Source: Lepidurus packardi (Eukaryota > Arthropoda > Branchiopoda > Notostraca > Triopsidae). From it: a stretch of DNA of 64,000 nucleotides. Position numbers and translations under genes: made by a program. This document shows positions 10,341 to 21,200 of the stretch, one piece after another. The notes beneath the pieces are model-generated. The model was not told the origin of the DNA. It searched no databases and saw only the letters and a program-made list of their open reading frames with translations. Numbering within the stretch: the first letter of the stretch is position 1; the number at the start of each line of letters is the position of its first letter. Location of the stretch: contig JAKZAN010000002.1 in the NCBI GenBank assembly GCA_023053545.1, positions 12,148,790 to 12,212,789 on the forward strand, given 5' to 3'.

Positions 10341-10349
10341 TATTTAAAG
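10341..10349 (+). promoter_or_regulatory. TATA-like box of the second cuticle-like gene
   Basis: TATTTAAAG sits 87 bp before the ATG at 10428. The TATA-to-ATG distance nearly equals that of the first cuticle-like gene. Confidence 0.55.
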
Positions 10350-10427
10350 CTCGCCGTAACTAGACCAATGTACCGCACTCTCCTTACTCAAGCCTTAGTA
10401 AGCCAACTACCAATCCACCTCTCCACA

Positions 10428-10917
10428 ATGAAGACTGCTGTAAGCATCTTAAAACCTATATTAATATTATAGGTTACATTTAATGACGGTTTTCCTCCCT
10501 TAGATGGTATTCCTTGCTGTTTTGGTTGCCGTATATGCCGGCGAAAGAACTCCCCTTACTTACACCATCGGATCTTTGCCGTACGCCGGTCTTCCAGTTG
10601 GCTACTCTGGACTTCCATTGGCTTACTCTGCCTTGCCCTATGCCGCTGCTCTCCCTTATGCCGCTGCTCTCCCTTATGCCGCTGCTCTCCCTTACACCGC
10701 TTACAGTAAGTTTTAGCAGACAGCTAAAGAAGTGTCTTAACTGAGGTCTTAATTTTATTTATTACTATTTTGATTTTCTTGCGTAGACTACAAAACCATG
10801 ATGCCCGACTACCGCTTGCAGTTGGATACCACTCTCCCCGGCTCTGCTTACGCCAACTTCCCCAACGCCGCTTTCCCCACTGCTTACGGATACGGTGTTA
10901 TGAAGAAGGCTGAATAA
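10428..10917 (+). CDS. Small secreted alanine/tyrosine/leucine-rich protein, cuticle-like (3 exons)
   Basis: Exons 10428-10439, 10504-10705 and 10787-10917 join in frame to 114 residues. Exon 1 encodes MKTA. Exon 2 begins MVFLAVLVAVYAGE and completes a signal peptide cleaved near the AG-E boundary. The mature part is low complexity: GLPVGYSGLPLAYS, then three copies of AALPYA. It is followed by a more ordered C-terminal half (YKTMMPDYRLQL) ending MKKAE. Layout matches the gene at 0.6 kb: a split signal peptide, phase-0 first intron, and about the same size. No chitin-binding consensus is visible, so a secreted structural (cuticle) protein is the likeliest reading. Polyadenylation probably follows AATAAA at 10980. 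Confidence 0.8.
10639..10692 (+). repeat. Coding 18-bp tandem triplication
   Basis: Three identical 18-bp units (TATGCCGCTGCTCTCCCT) at 10639-10656, 10657-10674 and 10675-10692 encode tandem YAAALP repeats. Zero divergence among the units points to recent expansion or continuing slippage. Confidence 0.9.
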
Positions 10918-10979
10918 AGATTGCGGAGGATTAATGGTATCTGACATGGTTTCTGGACGTTGTGTAATTAAGTGTAAGA

Positions 10980-10985
10980 AATAAA
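10980..10985 (+). terminator. Polyadenylation signal of the second cuticle-like gene
   Basis: AATAAA lies 63 bp past the stop codon. The opposing CoA-transferase gene has its own signal 114 bp further on, on the other strand. Confidence 0.65.
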
Positions 10986-11093
10986 GCGTTTTCCTACAAA
11001 ACTTGCTATTGGAACATTTATAGTGTATTAAAGCTTTAAGCAATCGTTGTGATAAAGCAACTCTAAGATCCTTTTTTTTACGACAAAAAAGAC

Positions 11094-11099
11094 TTTATT
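11094..11099 (-). terminator. Polyadenylation signal of the CoA-transferase gene
   Basis: TTTATT on the plus strand is AATAAA on the minus strand, about 180 bp beyond the stop codon at 11275. Confidence 0.55.
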
Positions 11100-11274
11100 C
11101 CATCTCAACACCAGTAAAGGCTAACAATGACTACAACCACAACCAACACTGGATCAAAATAATACTGGATCAAAAATGCCAAAGTGGTGATTAAACCCGT
11201 CTGATCACGAGAGAAAGAAGAACATAAAACAGCAACACAAATCTTCAAACTCGGGCAAAAATATACAATTTAAC

Positions 11275-13460
11275 TTAGTCGGGAGATGGCATGCATTTGA
11301 GACGTTCGAAAGCTGCTTTTTCAAGTGCTTCTCGGTGATCAGGATGGGAAATGCGAATGAGCTCGTAAGCGCGTTGACGATAGTTTTTGCCGAATAAATA
11401 ACAGTAGCCAAATTCTGTCACTACGTAGTGAACATGAGCTCGGGTCGTGACTACGCCGGCACCTAGCAAGTAAGGAAATTGGCATAAATGTTTAGGCACA
11501 TTTGAAAAATAGTTTTAATACCTTTTTTCAAGTACGGGACAATCTTACTCTCGCCTTTGTTGGTGCAAGAAGGCAAGGCCAGAATGGGTTTTCCATCGGG
11601 GCAAATAGCTGCTCCTCTCAGAAAGTCTACTTGGCCGCCAAATCCGGAAAATAAACGCGTGCCAATGGAATCCGAAACGACTTGCCCCGTGAGATCAATT
11701 TCAATGCAAGAATTGATGGCCGTTACCTTGGGATTCTGAGCTACCAATGGCGAGTAATTTACCCACTGCACATCTCCCATTACTAGAAGAGAGGACATAT
11801 GTTTTTAGCAGATAATATCATACAAGAACATTACCAATAAACGGATTATTGTCGAGAAAATCGTATAAACGACGGGATCCCAAACAGAAACTTCCAACAA
11901 TTTTCCCTGGCAAGATCTTCTTGTGGTAGTTGGTAATACAACCAGCTTCGGTCAAGTCAACAATTCCATCACTAAACATTTCCGAATGGATTCCCAAATC
12001 CTTATGATTGTACAAGGAAGCGAGAACGGCGTCTGGAATACTTCCAATACCTTTAAAATATAAGAAATTACTTAACATCGGACAAAAGAAAATTACATTT
12101 ACCCATTTGCAAAGTGGCCCCATTTTCAACAAGATTGTCGGCAATTATTTTCGCAATTGTGGCTTCCAATTCAGTCGGTTTAGCAGCGTGACGTTCAAAT
12201 ATCGGATCATTGTTCTCGACAACGGCATCCAAATGCGAAATATGAATCATACCATCCCCAAACGTACGCGGCATATTCGGATTAATTTGGCCTTGAAAAA
12301 AATTTCATGCATAACTGACAAGTCTTTTCAAATTGTTTTGAATCATGGTCCCAGTTAACGTTTGGCGCCAAATATTAGTTTGAAAAGTCGTCGCAAGTGG
12401 AAAAATGTCTAAACTAACGTTCACGCGTAGCTTCCTTTTCTAGTGAATTTACAAAAGTAAGTTACAAAATAAAACTACATTCGCGAAATGATAAAAGCAT
12501 ACACAAGTCTAAAGTATTTGGTATCTAACTGACATGCCCCATGCATATCTGGATGATTATGTCTTTACCATAAAGTTTAGGGAAAGTGAAGAGGAGAGAC
12601 CGTGTTCTTTAAAAAAAAATTACCAATGATATATTTTGCGCTTTGAATAGCAGCTCGGGATACGTCCACACTGACTCCCATACTACAGAATCCATGCTTA
12701 TCTGGTGGACAAACCTACGACGCTCCAGTTATGACAAGCCGTTATAATCATTAGGCTTTAAAGAAGCTCTTACCTGAACCATGGCCACGTCCACTTTTAC
12801 TATGCCTCTTCTGAAGAGCAAGGGGATTTCAGATAAAAAAATCGGTGTGTAATCAGCTCTTCCTTCATTGATAGCTTCTCTGGCGTTTTTCCCGATGAAA
12901 AACGAGTTATCTCTAAACACACCTGCACGGCAAAGCAAAAGCAATAACAGATTAATGAAGGACTATATAATAAGCAACAAGTAGTTGGACATTATAATCA
13001 GGTCTGCAGATGTAACGATTTGGTTGAACTACAAACTTTAAGAATTAATCATACCTGAAAATTCTGGCTTCATGTAGCCAGTTGCACCCTCAATATGAAT
13101 ATGGCAGACGGTAACGTTCTGGAGCCTAGCATTCCTGCCATGATTGGTCATAGCCTCTACTAGCATAGTAGGAGTAGCTGCAGCGCTGTGTAAAAACACA
13201 TGATCTCCTACGCGTGAAAGACTTTGTAGAGCTCTGTTCTCTAATTTGATTCATCACATACCTGATTTAATAGCTTTCACTGCTTCATCAGCAGTTAACT
13301 TGACTGGCTGTCTTGGTAGAGGATGAAAAGGCTCTTGTGAATACGTATAATACGGACGGCTACATAAAAGAGAGCAAATTTTACCCCACTGTTGAATCCT
13401 TTCACTATTTTCGGGCTTTGTAAGGCCACGGCTAGCTTTGAGAACTGTCTTAAACGACAT
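11275..13460 (-). CDS. Acetyl-CoA hydrolase / 4-hydroxybutyrate CoA-transferase-like enzyme (8 exons)
   Basis: Exons 13460-13262, 13207-13055, 12922-12774, 12714-12624, 12291-12103, 12050-11835, 11782-11522 and 11462-11275 join in frame to 481 residues. The family moves CoA between acyl groups (class I, acetyl-CoA hydrolase/transferase fold). Invertebrates carry one such gene, while mammals lack it. The first ~40 residues are basic with few acidic residues (MSFKTVLKASRGLTK, then LLCSRPYYTYS), which fits a mitochondrial targeting peptide. Core motifs are HSAAATPTMLVEAM, the glycine turn GIGSIPDAVL, and INSCIEIDLTGQ, whose Glu near residue 360 is the probable catalytic glutamate that forms the CoA thioester. 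GFGGQVDFLRGA follows. The C terminus ends FERLKCMPSPD. No break or odd exon was seen. The physiological acyl substrate cannot be read from sequence. Confidence 0.92.
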
Positions 13461-14023
13461 GTTCTCTGTTTTGCTCCGTCTCTACCGGCGTGCAAGGATT
13501 TACGGTACCGAAATACACTCTATTCCCAGACCAGGGGCAAGGAAGTGGCGCTTCTCTTGAGATAAACTCGAGGGACGACCAAAGAGTCAGCGGGCTATAT
13601 GAATGATTGGAATGATTGATATTGCATCTAGTGCAAGGAAAAAAGTTATCAGCATGTTGATTCAACACAAACTTGTTCTCTGTTTCAAAGATCAAGATAC
13701 GAGAGTACTGTTGTCATCCTATCCGATCTTCGTACAATTATTCGACTTTTAACAGATGAAAACCCGAATGTACGCTACAGCTACGATAAGATCGTGACAC
13801 ATGAGTTTTTTTGAGGCCATATATTAAGTACATTTTGAGCACACCATATAAGCGACACATTTTTGGAGTTCCAATAAATCAGTCGGGTTATCGAATGCAG
13901 ATAGCACTTAATACGCATTAATGTGTACACTAGGATCAAGTCATCACAACTTACGGAAGATAAATAGTTCGATAAGAGACAAAAAAGGAACCAAGAAAGG
14001 CAGATTATGTCCATCGGAAGTGT
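13461..14023. other. Intergenic region between the CoA-transferase gene and Hhex
   Basis: This 560-bp stretch contains the CoA-transferase promoter and the Hhex 3' UTR. The ORFs in it are short and carry no recognisable domain. No clear motif was seen. Confidence 0.5.
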
Positions 14024-14815
14024 TTAACAAGGATTTGTCTTTGAAATGGTAGGACTCGTGATGTCTACTTCGTCTACGTCACAGTCAGATTGCGACTGGT
14101 GATCCGAGTCCGTTGCATCTTGTATGCCCTAATTAATAAGATAATTAAACACGAAAATTAGATAGATATTTTCTAAGGACCTCTTTAAGACGTCTCCATT
14201 TAGCGCGCCGATTTTGAAACCAGGTTTTGACCTGTAAACAAGTAAAGATATTTTATATTCTAAGAAAAAGATATTCCCTCCAAGAAACCGTTTAAATACC
14301 TGCCTTTCCGAGAGGTTTAGTTGAGCTGACATTCTTTGTCGCTGAGGACAGGTTAAATAACGTTGCTTAGCAAAAGCGTTTTCCAGAATTTGTGTCTGAT
14401 GCGCAGTGAAGCGAACTTGGCCGCCCTTACGCACTCGATTGTTGCGTCCCCGACTATTATTGTTCATCCATTGCTGCGATGACCAGGGCCAAGAATGCCG
14501 TCTAAACACTATCAAATCAGGCATGATACATATCGTAACGCATTCGTATCCATTTTGTGAGTAGAACCAGAAACAATAGTCAAAAATACATTGTGGTTAC
14601 TCCCGCCAAATTTACTAATATCCTGTCCTTGTTTCTTTGAATTTCTTCAAGGCAAAATTGTGTTTAAGTTATGCCGAAAAAAGTTCCACAATAGATTAGT
14701 ATCCTAACCAAACCACAACATTATCCGGTTACTCTTTTCCTTTGTGGAAATTCTACAAACGCTGGGTCCCGAATACATGGTTCCGAAGCAGAGGAAAAGA
14801 AAAAGCTTTGTAAAA

Positions 14816-14852
<37 letters not shown>

Positions 14853-15210
14853 TACATCGATTATAGGTCTCATTAGAAGACATGTGATAGTTCCATGGTA
14901 GCATCCAAGCCTGGTGATACACGTTTAGTGACGCAGCAAGGGCGGCATAGGCACCTGTGGGTAAGGTCAAGTTTTCTTCAGCAGGTTCGCTAACCATTGG
15001 GAGCGCAGGCCGAGGCGAGGATGATAGATACGATCTTGTGTTGGAGAAGATCTGCTGTGCGTTGGCTCTTGGGGATGAAATCTGCGGATTTCTATTTTCA
15101 GTTGAGGCAGCACTTAAACACAGGTTCGAGTCAATAGGTGGGGAAAGAGTTTTGGTATGCGTGTCACTTAAAATGGCGTCAATGGTAAAATTGTTGACGT
15201 GGTGCTGCAT
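14024..15210 (-). CDS. Hhex: Hhex/PRH homeobox transcription factor (4 exons)
   Basis: Exons 15210-14856, 14508-14300, 14231-14181 and 14128-14024 join in frame to 239 residues. The N terminus has an eh1-type Groucho-binding motif (FTIDAIL, residues 8-14). The homeodomain (about residues 145-204) carries the diagnostic Hhex signature RKGGQVRF, then ERQVKTWFQNRRAKWRRLK. It also has the family's acidic tail (SDCDVDEVDI), like the vertebrate SEDSDQEVDI. HHEX is a repressor with roles in endoderm, blood and haemocyte lineages in animals. The homeodomain is split at the Q44/V45 junction. Arm residues RFTAHQTQILENAFAKQRYLTCPQRQRM are more divergent than in vertebrates, but recognition helix 3 is intact. 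The intron 1 donor (T|GTAAGT) is followed at once by a long T tract on the sense strand. Confidence 0.95.
14819..14850. repeat. 32-bp homopolymer A/T tract inside Hhex intron 1
   Basis: This is an unbroken run of 32 A on the plus strand (T on the Hhex sense strand), starting within a few bases of the intron 1 donor. Length is likely variable between individuals and sensitive to sequencing error. Confidence 0.9.
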
Positions 15211-17635
15211 AGTTGCGTGGTTAAAAATTGTGCAGTCCAGCTTTCTTAAGCTTGCCCTTCTTTTTGTTCACTTGTCGCACTGATGCACCAAGTCATTCGT
15301 CACGTATGCAAATGAATGACAGGTTTTGCCATAGCCCGATTGTTCGGCTCCCCACCACCCCTCCCCCCTTTCATTCGCTACTTTTAATGCACAATCGGTG
15401 GGCCACTATTTCCTGTAGTTGATCTTCACCGCTAATAACCAGCACATTGGCTTGATGATAAGATAGCTCTAACACACTTCCCGAACATGTATTGCGGTGT
15501 GGCAACAGCTTAAAACATAAGGGAAAAGCGTATTTAGTGCACATTAACTTCGTAATCAGTCGTACAGGAACGCGGGATGCGCAGTCCAGTAAGAAAGAAA
15601 AATATAATGGAACTGGCTCAGAATTGGTTAAGATAATACAACTATCGCATTGAGCATAGGAATAAACAATACAAGGAATATCTTTTTACTAATAAAAAGA
15701 TGAAAGTTTTGGCACGATAGGGGCGATAAGACTCTAGGAACTTGTATTTCACATACAATCGAGTTAAAGCATAAACAGCTAATGCACTTTCGAATGACAT
15801 CAACTTTTGCTTCGAAGAAGAGTTCCAGGTTATCAAGATAGATTCATGGGGATTTACAGCCTGTATCGCTAGTATCGGAATCTTTGTGAAGACAACACTA
15901 CAATCGTTTCAGCTTGTTTCAAGAATTTGATACGATTAAATTGGGAACCTCCGCAGCAGGAATCGAAAAAGGAATGAGCTTATTCACAAAGGGTGTCATT
16001 CAATCGCAATATTATTATTTGCATCCTTAGCGCTATTTTCCCTTTCTTGTCGAACTATTCTCATGGTTACAAATAACTTGCCTGTCGTGATAACTCTTTG
16101 GCACCCAAGTTTGGTTCCAAAAAAGGTATACGAAATTGTGCGTTATGTAGGATACGTTCTGTAATGGTTTCCTATTTAGCTTGCTTAGCTTTTAAAATCC
16201 GTTTGCATGTCTAAATAGCTGAATTCTGAATAATTGTGCCAGATCGTCCAAGGCAGCCCTCATTTGGGCAAGCCAAGTTCGCTTTAAGCAAAAGTTTATA
16301 AAAAGATTCAATCCGCTTGTTCGATTGAAGACCTCTCGCATCACAACCAAACTAGATATTCCATTTCAAACTTTGGAAAACATCTTTCGCTATGCAAATC
16401 CAGGCCCCAAATTGGAGACTTTGAGAGCGGTACTAAAACTTTGAGCTTTATGGAGGAGCGCTGCCCAGGATTTAGTCTTAAGTCGCAGCGAAGCAAATCT
16501 GTACGTGCACCAAGACATTTCTGCTGCTCCTATTCTTGCTGTAGGTCGTCGGACATCCGTTTCTGTTGGGTAAGAAAAGCTCGGTACTTTTTTGGACCCG
16601 TTTCGGCAAACTCCTCTTCCCACTAAAAGCCTATATCATATTATTGAAAAAGAGAGGGACGAGAGAGAGCTCAAGCCGAGATTGTGGTGTGTGCAAAAGG
16701 CAGAAAAAAAAGGAAAGCTGTCCTCCCACGGGAGCCATGGTGGTGTTGCAGAGCATCCCGCGCTGGTGCTGTCCCTTATGCCCCACAGACTGAGTATATA
16801 GCAAGTCTAGTTCTTTACGCGTTTAGCACTTGGGGAAGGGAAAAAGCTCTTCATTTCATGGGCGTGGGCAAAAGGTCTTGGGGAAAAACGTCCCTTCCCC
16901 TCCAAGTCCTTGTGCTGTCAACCTGGGAGAATGGTGTGAAATGAAGTTGGACTTTTTATGGAGACGGCTGAAGCTGCGAAGCTCCAAGGAAAAGCTCTTT
17001 GCTCTTACTCGGGATGCTGCGATGCTGCTCGACGTCGTTTAGCATCCTCCCATTCCATTCGCATCCCCGAGGGAGTTTTAAAGCCTCCAAATGGCGCTAA
17101 CCTTTCGGTTCCATATGCAGAGCAGAGACTAACTTATTTTTTTTTTATCAAAAATGATACTCTAAAACCCTTGAATTCGTCAGAAATCTTCTTTGCGACT
17201 CCAGTAAAATGATTCCGCTTTTCCTCCTTTTTTCAAAAGAAATCTTACGAAAAGAAAGACCCTTTTTGCTCAAATGTTCATATTATATTTAAACTAGTGG
17301 AATTTTCTGTTAAGCATGGGCATGACTTTGTACAAAATTTCATGTTATACAAATAGCAATTTGAATCATTGTGTTTGGATCATTTTACCATTTGCCGAAC
17401 TGCAGTGACGCTTGCAATTCCTTGTTTAGAATTTGAACAGTTAATTTTAGTAGTAAAGTGCTTCCAAATTTTGGAATATGGAAAAATAATGGAAAAAAAG
17501 GCCACAAAATTATTAGAAAATTGTATTCCCATGAAGAATTTAAAATAAAATCGCAATGTTATACATGATAAATTATAATTAAAAATTCAGTATAATTCAT
17601 GCATTTATAGTGTTTAGATTGTAACACTGTCAATT

Positions 17636-17693
17636 TTTTTAAGTATAAAAATAGACTGAGAAGCTTTTTAAGTACAAAAATAGACTGAGAAGC
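17636..17693. repeat. 29-bp tandem duplication
   Basis: Two adjacent copies (17636-17664 and 17665-17693) of a unit containing AAAAATAGACTGAGAAGC differ by a single base (TATAAAAA versus TACAAAAA). There is no coding content. Confidence 0.85.
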
Positions 17694-18178
17694 ATCGGAT
17701 GAGTTTTTAAAGTATGATTTTATTAGAATTGACAATGATTGCGTAAGATAGTTAGGAATCGAGTCTTATTGACCCTGATCGTGTTAAGATAGTTAGGAAT
17801 GATGTAGTCATTTATGGAAATTGGAAGTTGTTGTCCCGCGTAATGCTGTATAGAGATAGCTTAGGAGATGTTAGGAGTGGATGTTTCTCCTGCGCTTCGT
17901 TTTTCCTCCTGTTAGTGTTAGCAATGTGCTTGTCGTCGCTCTTAGCCGCTCCACGCCACCGCCTGCCCTAAAACCTCGTTTTCTGCTTGACTAAGTTGAG
18001 GGTTTTGTGATTTAGAGAAGCTGCGGCAAGCTTCAGAATGGGGCTGCGAAGCTTTTCTAACCTTCTATTTCTCGCCTGATTAACTTTGAAGTAAACCCAC
18101 AGGATGATGGTGCTGATGATGATGGTGATGAGGTTGAGGGAGTAAGGAAATAAAAAGGGGGACCCTCTTATGGCTTTT

Positions 18179-18218
18179 ATATATATATATACAAACGAAG
18201 CATCCCGCAACCGTCAGT
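18179..18218 (+). promoter_or_regulatory. Possible TATA/initiator core promoter in the Hhex-Hmx spacer
   Basis: A TATATATATATA run is followed about 30 bp later by CGTCAGTG, an arthropod initiator match (TCAGT). An ATG with an early donor (AGCCGCAAG|GTAATT) follows near 18325. This could be the start of an unannotated transcript on the plus strand. No downstream exon could be supported. Confidence 0.25.
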
Positions 18219-21200
18219 GTCCGTTTACCAGACGAAAGCACTTGGACGCCGTCTTGTCTCGTCTCGTCTTTTCCCCATTTCTCTCTTACTCGGGGCCCAT
18301 GATCGGTTATATGCAGAGGAGGAGATGAGCCGCAAGGTAATTGCCCGGAATGGCATGAAAACCACTCTATTATACCAACTCTACAACACTGGCAAACTTT
18401 TACGGTTATCAATCTATTGCTTCAGCCACAAACCAGTCCGTAGATACAGGCGACGGAAAAGGGAAAACGTCGTCTCTGAGTCTATATCAGTCTAGTCTTT
18501 TCTTTTGGGAGCATAGAGAGATAGTTTTAAAAGCTGCTGTGTAATGATTAGCCGGAGAAGATCTTTCATGCCATGCTAAATCAAGCAAACACAATTTGGT
18601 TTGGGCGAAAAATTCACCAGCCCAAAAATGAGGACAAAGACCCGATTTGTTGTGGCGAAGGAACATGGCTCCTTTTTAGTAATATCATACGTCTTCCTCT
18701 TGCGGAGCATAGATGTATATTACCTTGGTGTGTGTGTGTGGGCTCCAGGAATATGTTATGTCCCTGGAGGTCGATAAATTAATCAGCGTTGCCGAGATTT
18801 GTAGTCTTTTGATGCCTGCAGTATCCCTGCAAGAAAAAGAAAATGCACTCAAGTCGTATTATAGCGACTTATTTTTTCCCTCCAACTTGTACAGTATTTA
18901 GTGTCGCTAATTAGCCAGGTTTCAATGCACATTTGAGCTAGAGGTAGTTTTATTCCAGTGAGATATATTTCATTGGTTGTGGCCTGTTGGCATTGCAGGC
19001 TGAGCGGGAAAGAACAGGCAATTTGGGAGCCAAGCTGGTTCTTGACACGCGGCTCCGGTTTGTTGGCAATAAAGCACCTGCAACGCCAACACACTACACT
19101 GCTCTACTACTAAAACAAGAAAAGGATAAAAAGTAAAAAAAACAGAAAAACGAAAGAAAAGCTAAGACAAACAAAGGCAAAAGATATAAAAAGCTAAGAG
19201 CCAATCCTCAATCAACTGCGAGCGACTAGAGCAAACATAGCGGTTGGTTGTGTATGTTAAAAGCCCATAAAACTTGGTGTAGAGCTTGGTAGCTCGCCTC
19301 GTGAATAAAAGGAGATCCACTTCTTTTAATTGAGCGTATACTCGGGGTTCGCGTCCAATTATCTTGTTGTAATCCATGGCGCGTGATGAGTGAGTTTCTC
19401 GTTCCCCCCTCCCCCCCCCCCTTTTTAGTACTACTTTTGCGTGTCGGACTTGTGCTTTTCGGATGAAGCATATCTAGCTTGATGAAAATGTGCTTGTGCT
19501 TTTGCTCTCTCTTGTTATATGTATAGAGAAGAAGCCTCGTTAATGGGGTTGGGCTAGCGCTTTTATATATGTGTAAGCCGGTATACACTCCACATCGCAT
19601 AGATAGCATGCAACGTGAGTTTTAATTTGGCTCTTGCTAGTGTATTAGGTCTCCTTTCGGAATTGCATTGACTTGAAGCATTGACAAGGGCAAGGAAACA
19701 ACAAATGACTGCAAAAAAAACGAAGGAAATGGAGCGTGACACGAGAGCGGCTTATGCTAAAGGAAAGTCAATCCTTCGATTCGACTTAATGACTCGTATC
19801 ATACAGAATAAGCAACATAGTGAGTGTTTTTTGTCTTTTTCTTCAAGGTAAAAGGGCTTGATGGATCCAATTAGAAACGTTCTCTACTTTGTTTGGCGTG
19901 ATTCCAGAGGATTAGTCGTATGAAAAGATGGATAGATTGGTCGTGTCGTTTTTTGTTTTTTTTTTGCCCAACAAAAAGAGGGTTTTTCCTAATCGGGCAA
20001 TGGGACAGATAGATAATAAAAGACCAGTGGGATGTATGTATATGTATGTATTATTGTTGAAGGAAGAGGGGGGGAGGGTAAAGAGGGATAGAATTGACTC
20101 GAGACCATCTGCCGTCAACGTCCCATCATGAAGCGAGAGATCATCCTTCCATTACAAGGTCCCCCCTTCCCATCTACCCTGTAGTCGGTATAGTATTGCT
20201 CCCCAATGCCCAAGTCGCCGATGTATTACCCGGACTTGGCTCTTCTCGGATCTATTATGAACTATTCTATGCACTGCTGCTGTTGCTCTTCCTACAAACT
20301 TCCCTTTTTGCCTTCACTCTTGATTGGAGTCCTCCGTCGCAAGGGGTCTTCTTCAATGGAGAGAAGTAAAAGACACTCCACGCCGGTCAAAAACCCTCCA
20401 AAGGGACTTGTCCGGTACTCCAGAAGAATGATTGTTGTCCCAGGTTCCATTTTCAACAAGCCGGAGAGATCCGTCACATGGATCATATCGCCAATCTGAC
20501 TTTCGTGAACTCTCTAATTTACCGGAGTTCTAAAGAGGAAAACCATCAAATTCACTATTTTTTTTTTTTTTTTCTCCCTCTCTTTCTCTCCTTCGCATAA
20601 AAAAGCCCAGAAATCGGTGGCGCTCGGGGCCAAGCCAATCAGGAAAGATGGTCAACAATTGCCAAGAAAAGCTTTGGGCCATCGCTAAGACCGTTGTACC
20701 CCTCTTGGTGAATTCAATAGATTTTTATTAAGAAGCAGAAGAAATGGGGATAAAACGTAGACTTCAGTACCCCGAAAAGTCACAGACGTTCGGCGTAGTA
20801 GAAATTTCTTCTAATATGTTCTGGATTTTTTTTCTTTTTCTTCGTAAGCTTTGCTCGTGGCTAAAATGGAAGTATATAGTGTATAACAACGCAAGTAACA
20901 ACATGAGCTTTTCTGGAGCAGCGCCTTTTCAATTGACGAAATGGGCCTTCCAGCTGGCACAGGCTACTGGAGCTTTTCTTTCTTTAGGTTACTAAAAGGC
21001 AATATGTTTATATACACTTTTTTTTCAATTGGAATACAGATTGTCTTGATCTTCAGTCAAAACCTATGCTACTTTGGTAAAAACTTGTCTATTCACCACA
21101 CATTATTCATGCGGGATCTCCAAAGTGAGGAAGATGTGACGTGGCAAGGCTTTTCTCCACGTGGTATTCTCTGTAAAAAAAAAAAGTTGGGAAAAGAGTA

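Noticed and set aside
15228..15422. ORFs overlapping the Hhex upstream region, including 14957-15283 plus
   Set aside because: They are antisense or upstream shadows of Hhex exon 1, with no independent coding evidence.
18100..18412. 110-codon minus-strand ORF ending in a histidine run
   Set aside because: The His run is a translated GAT/GAG microsatellite; the rest has no domain or splice context.
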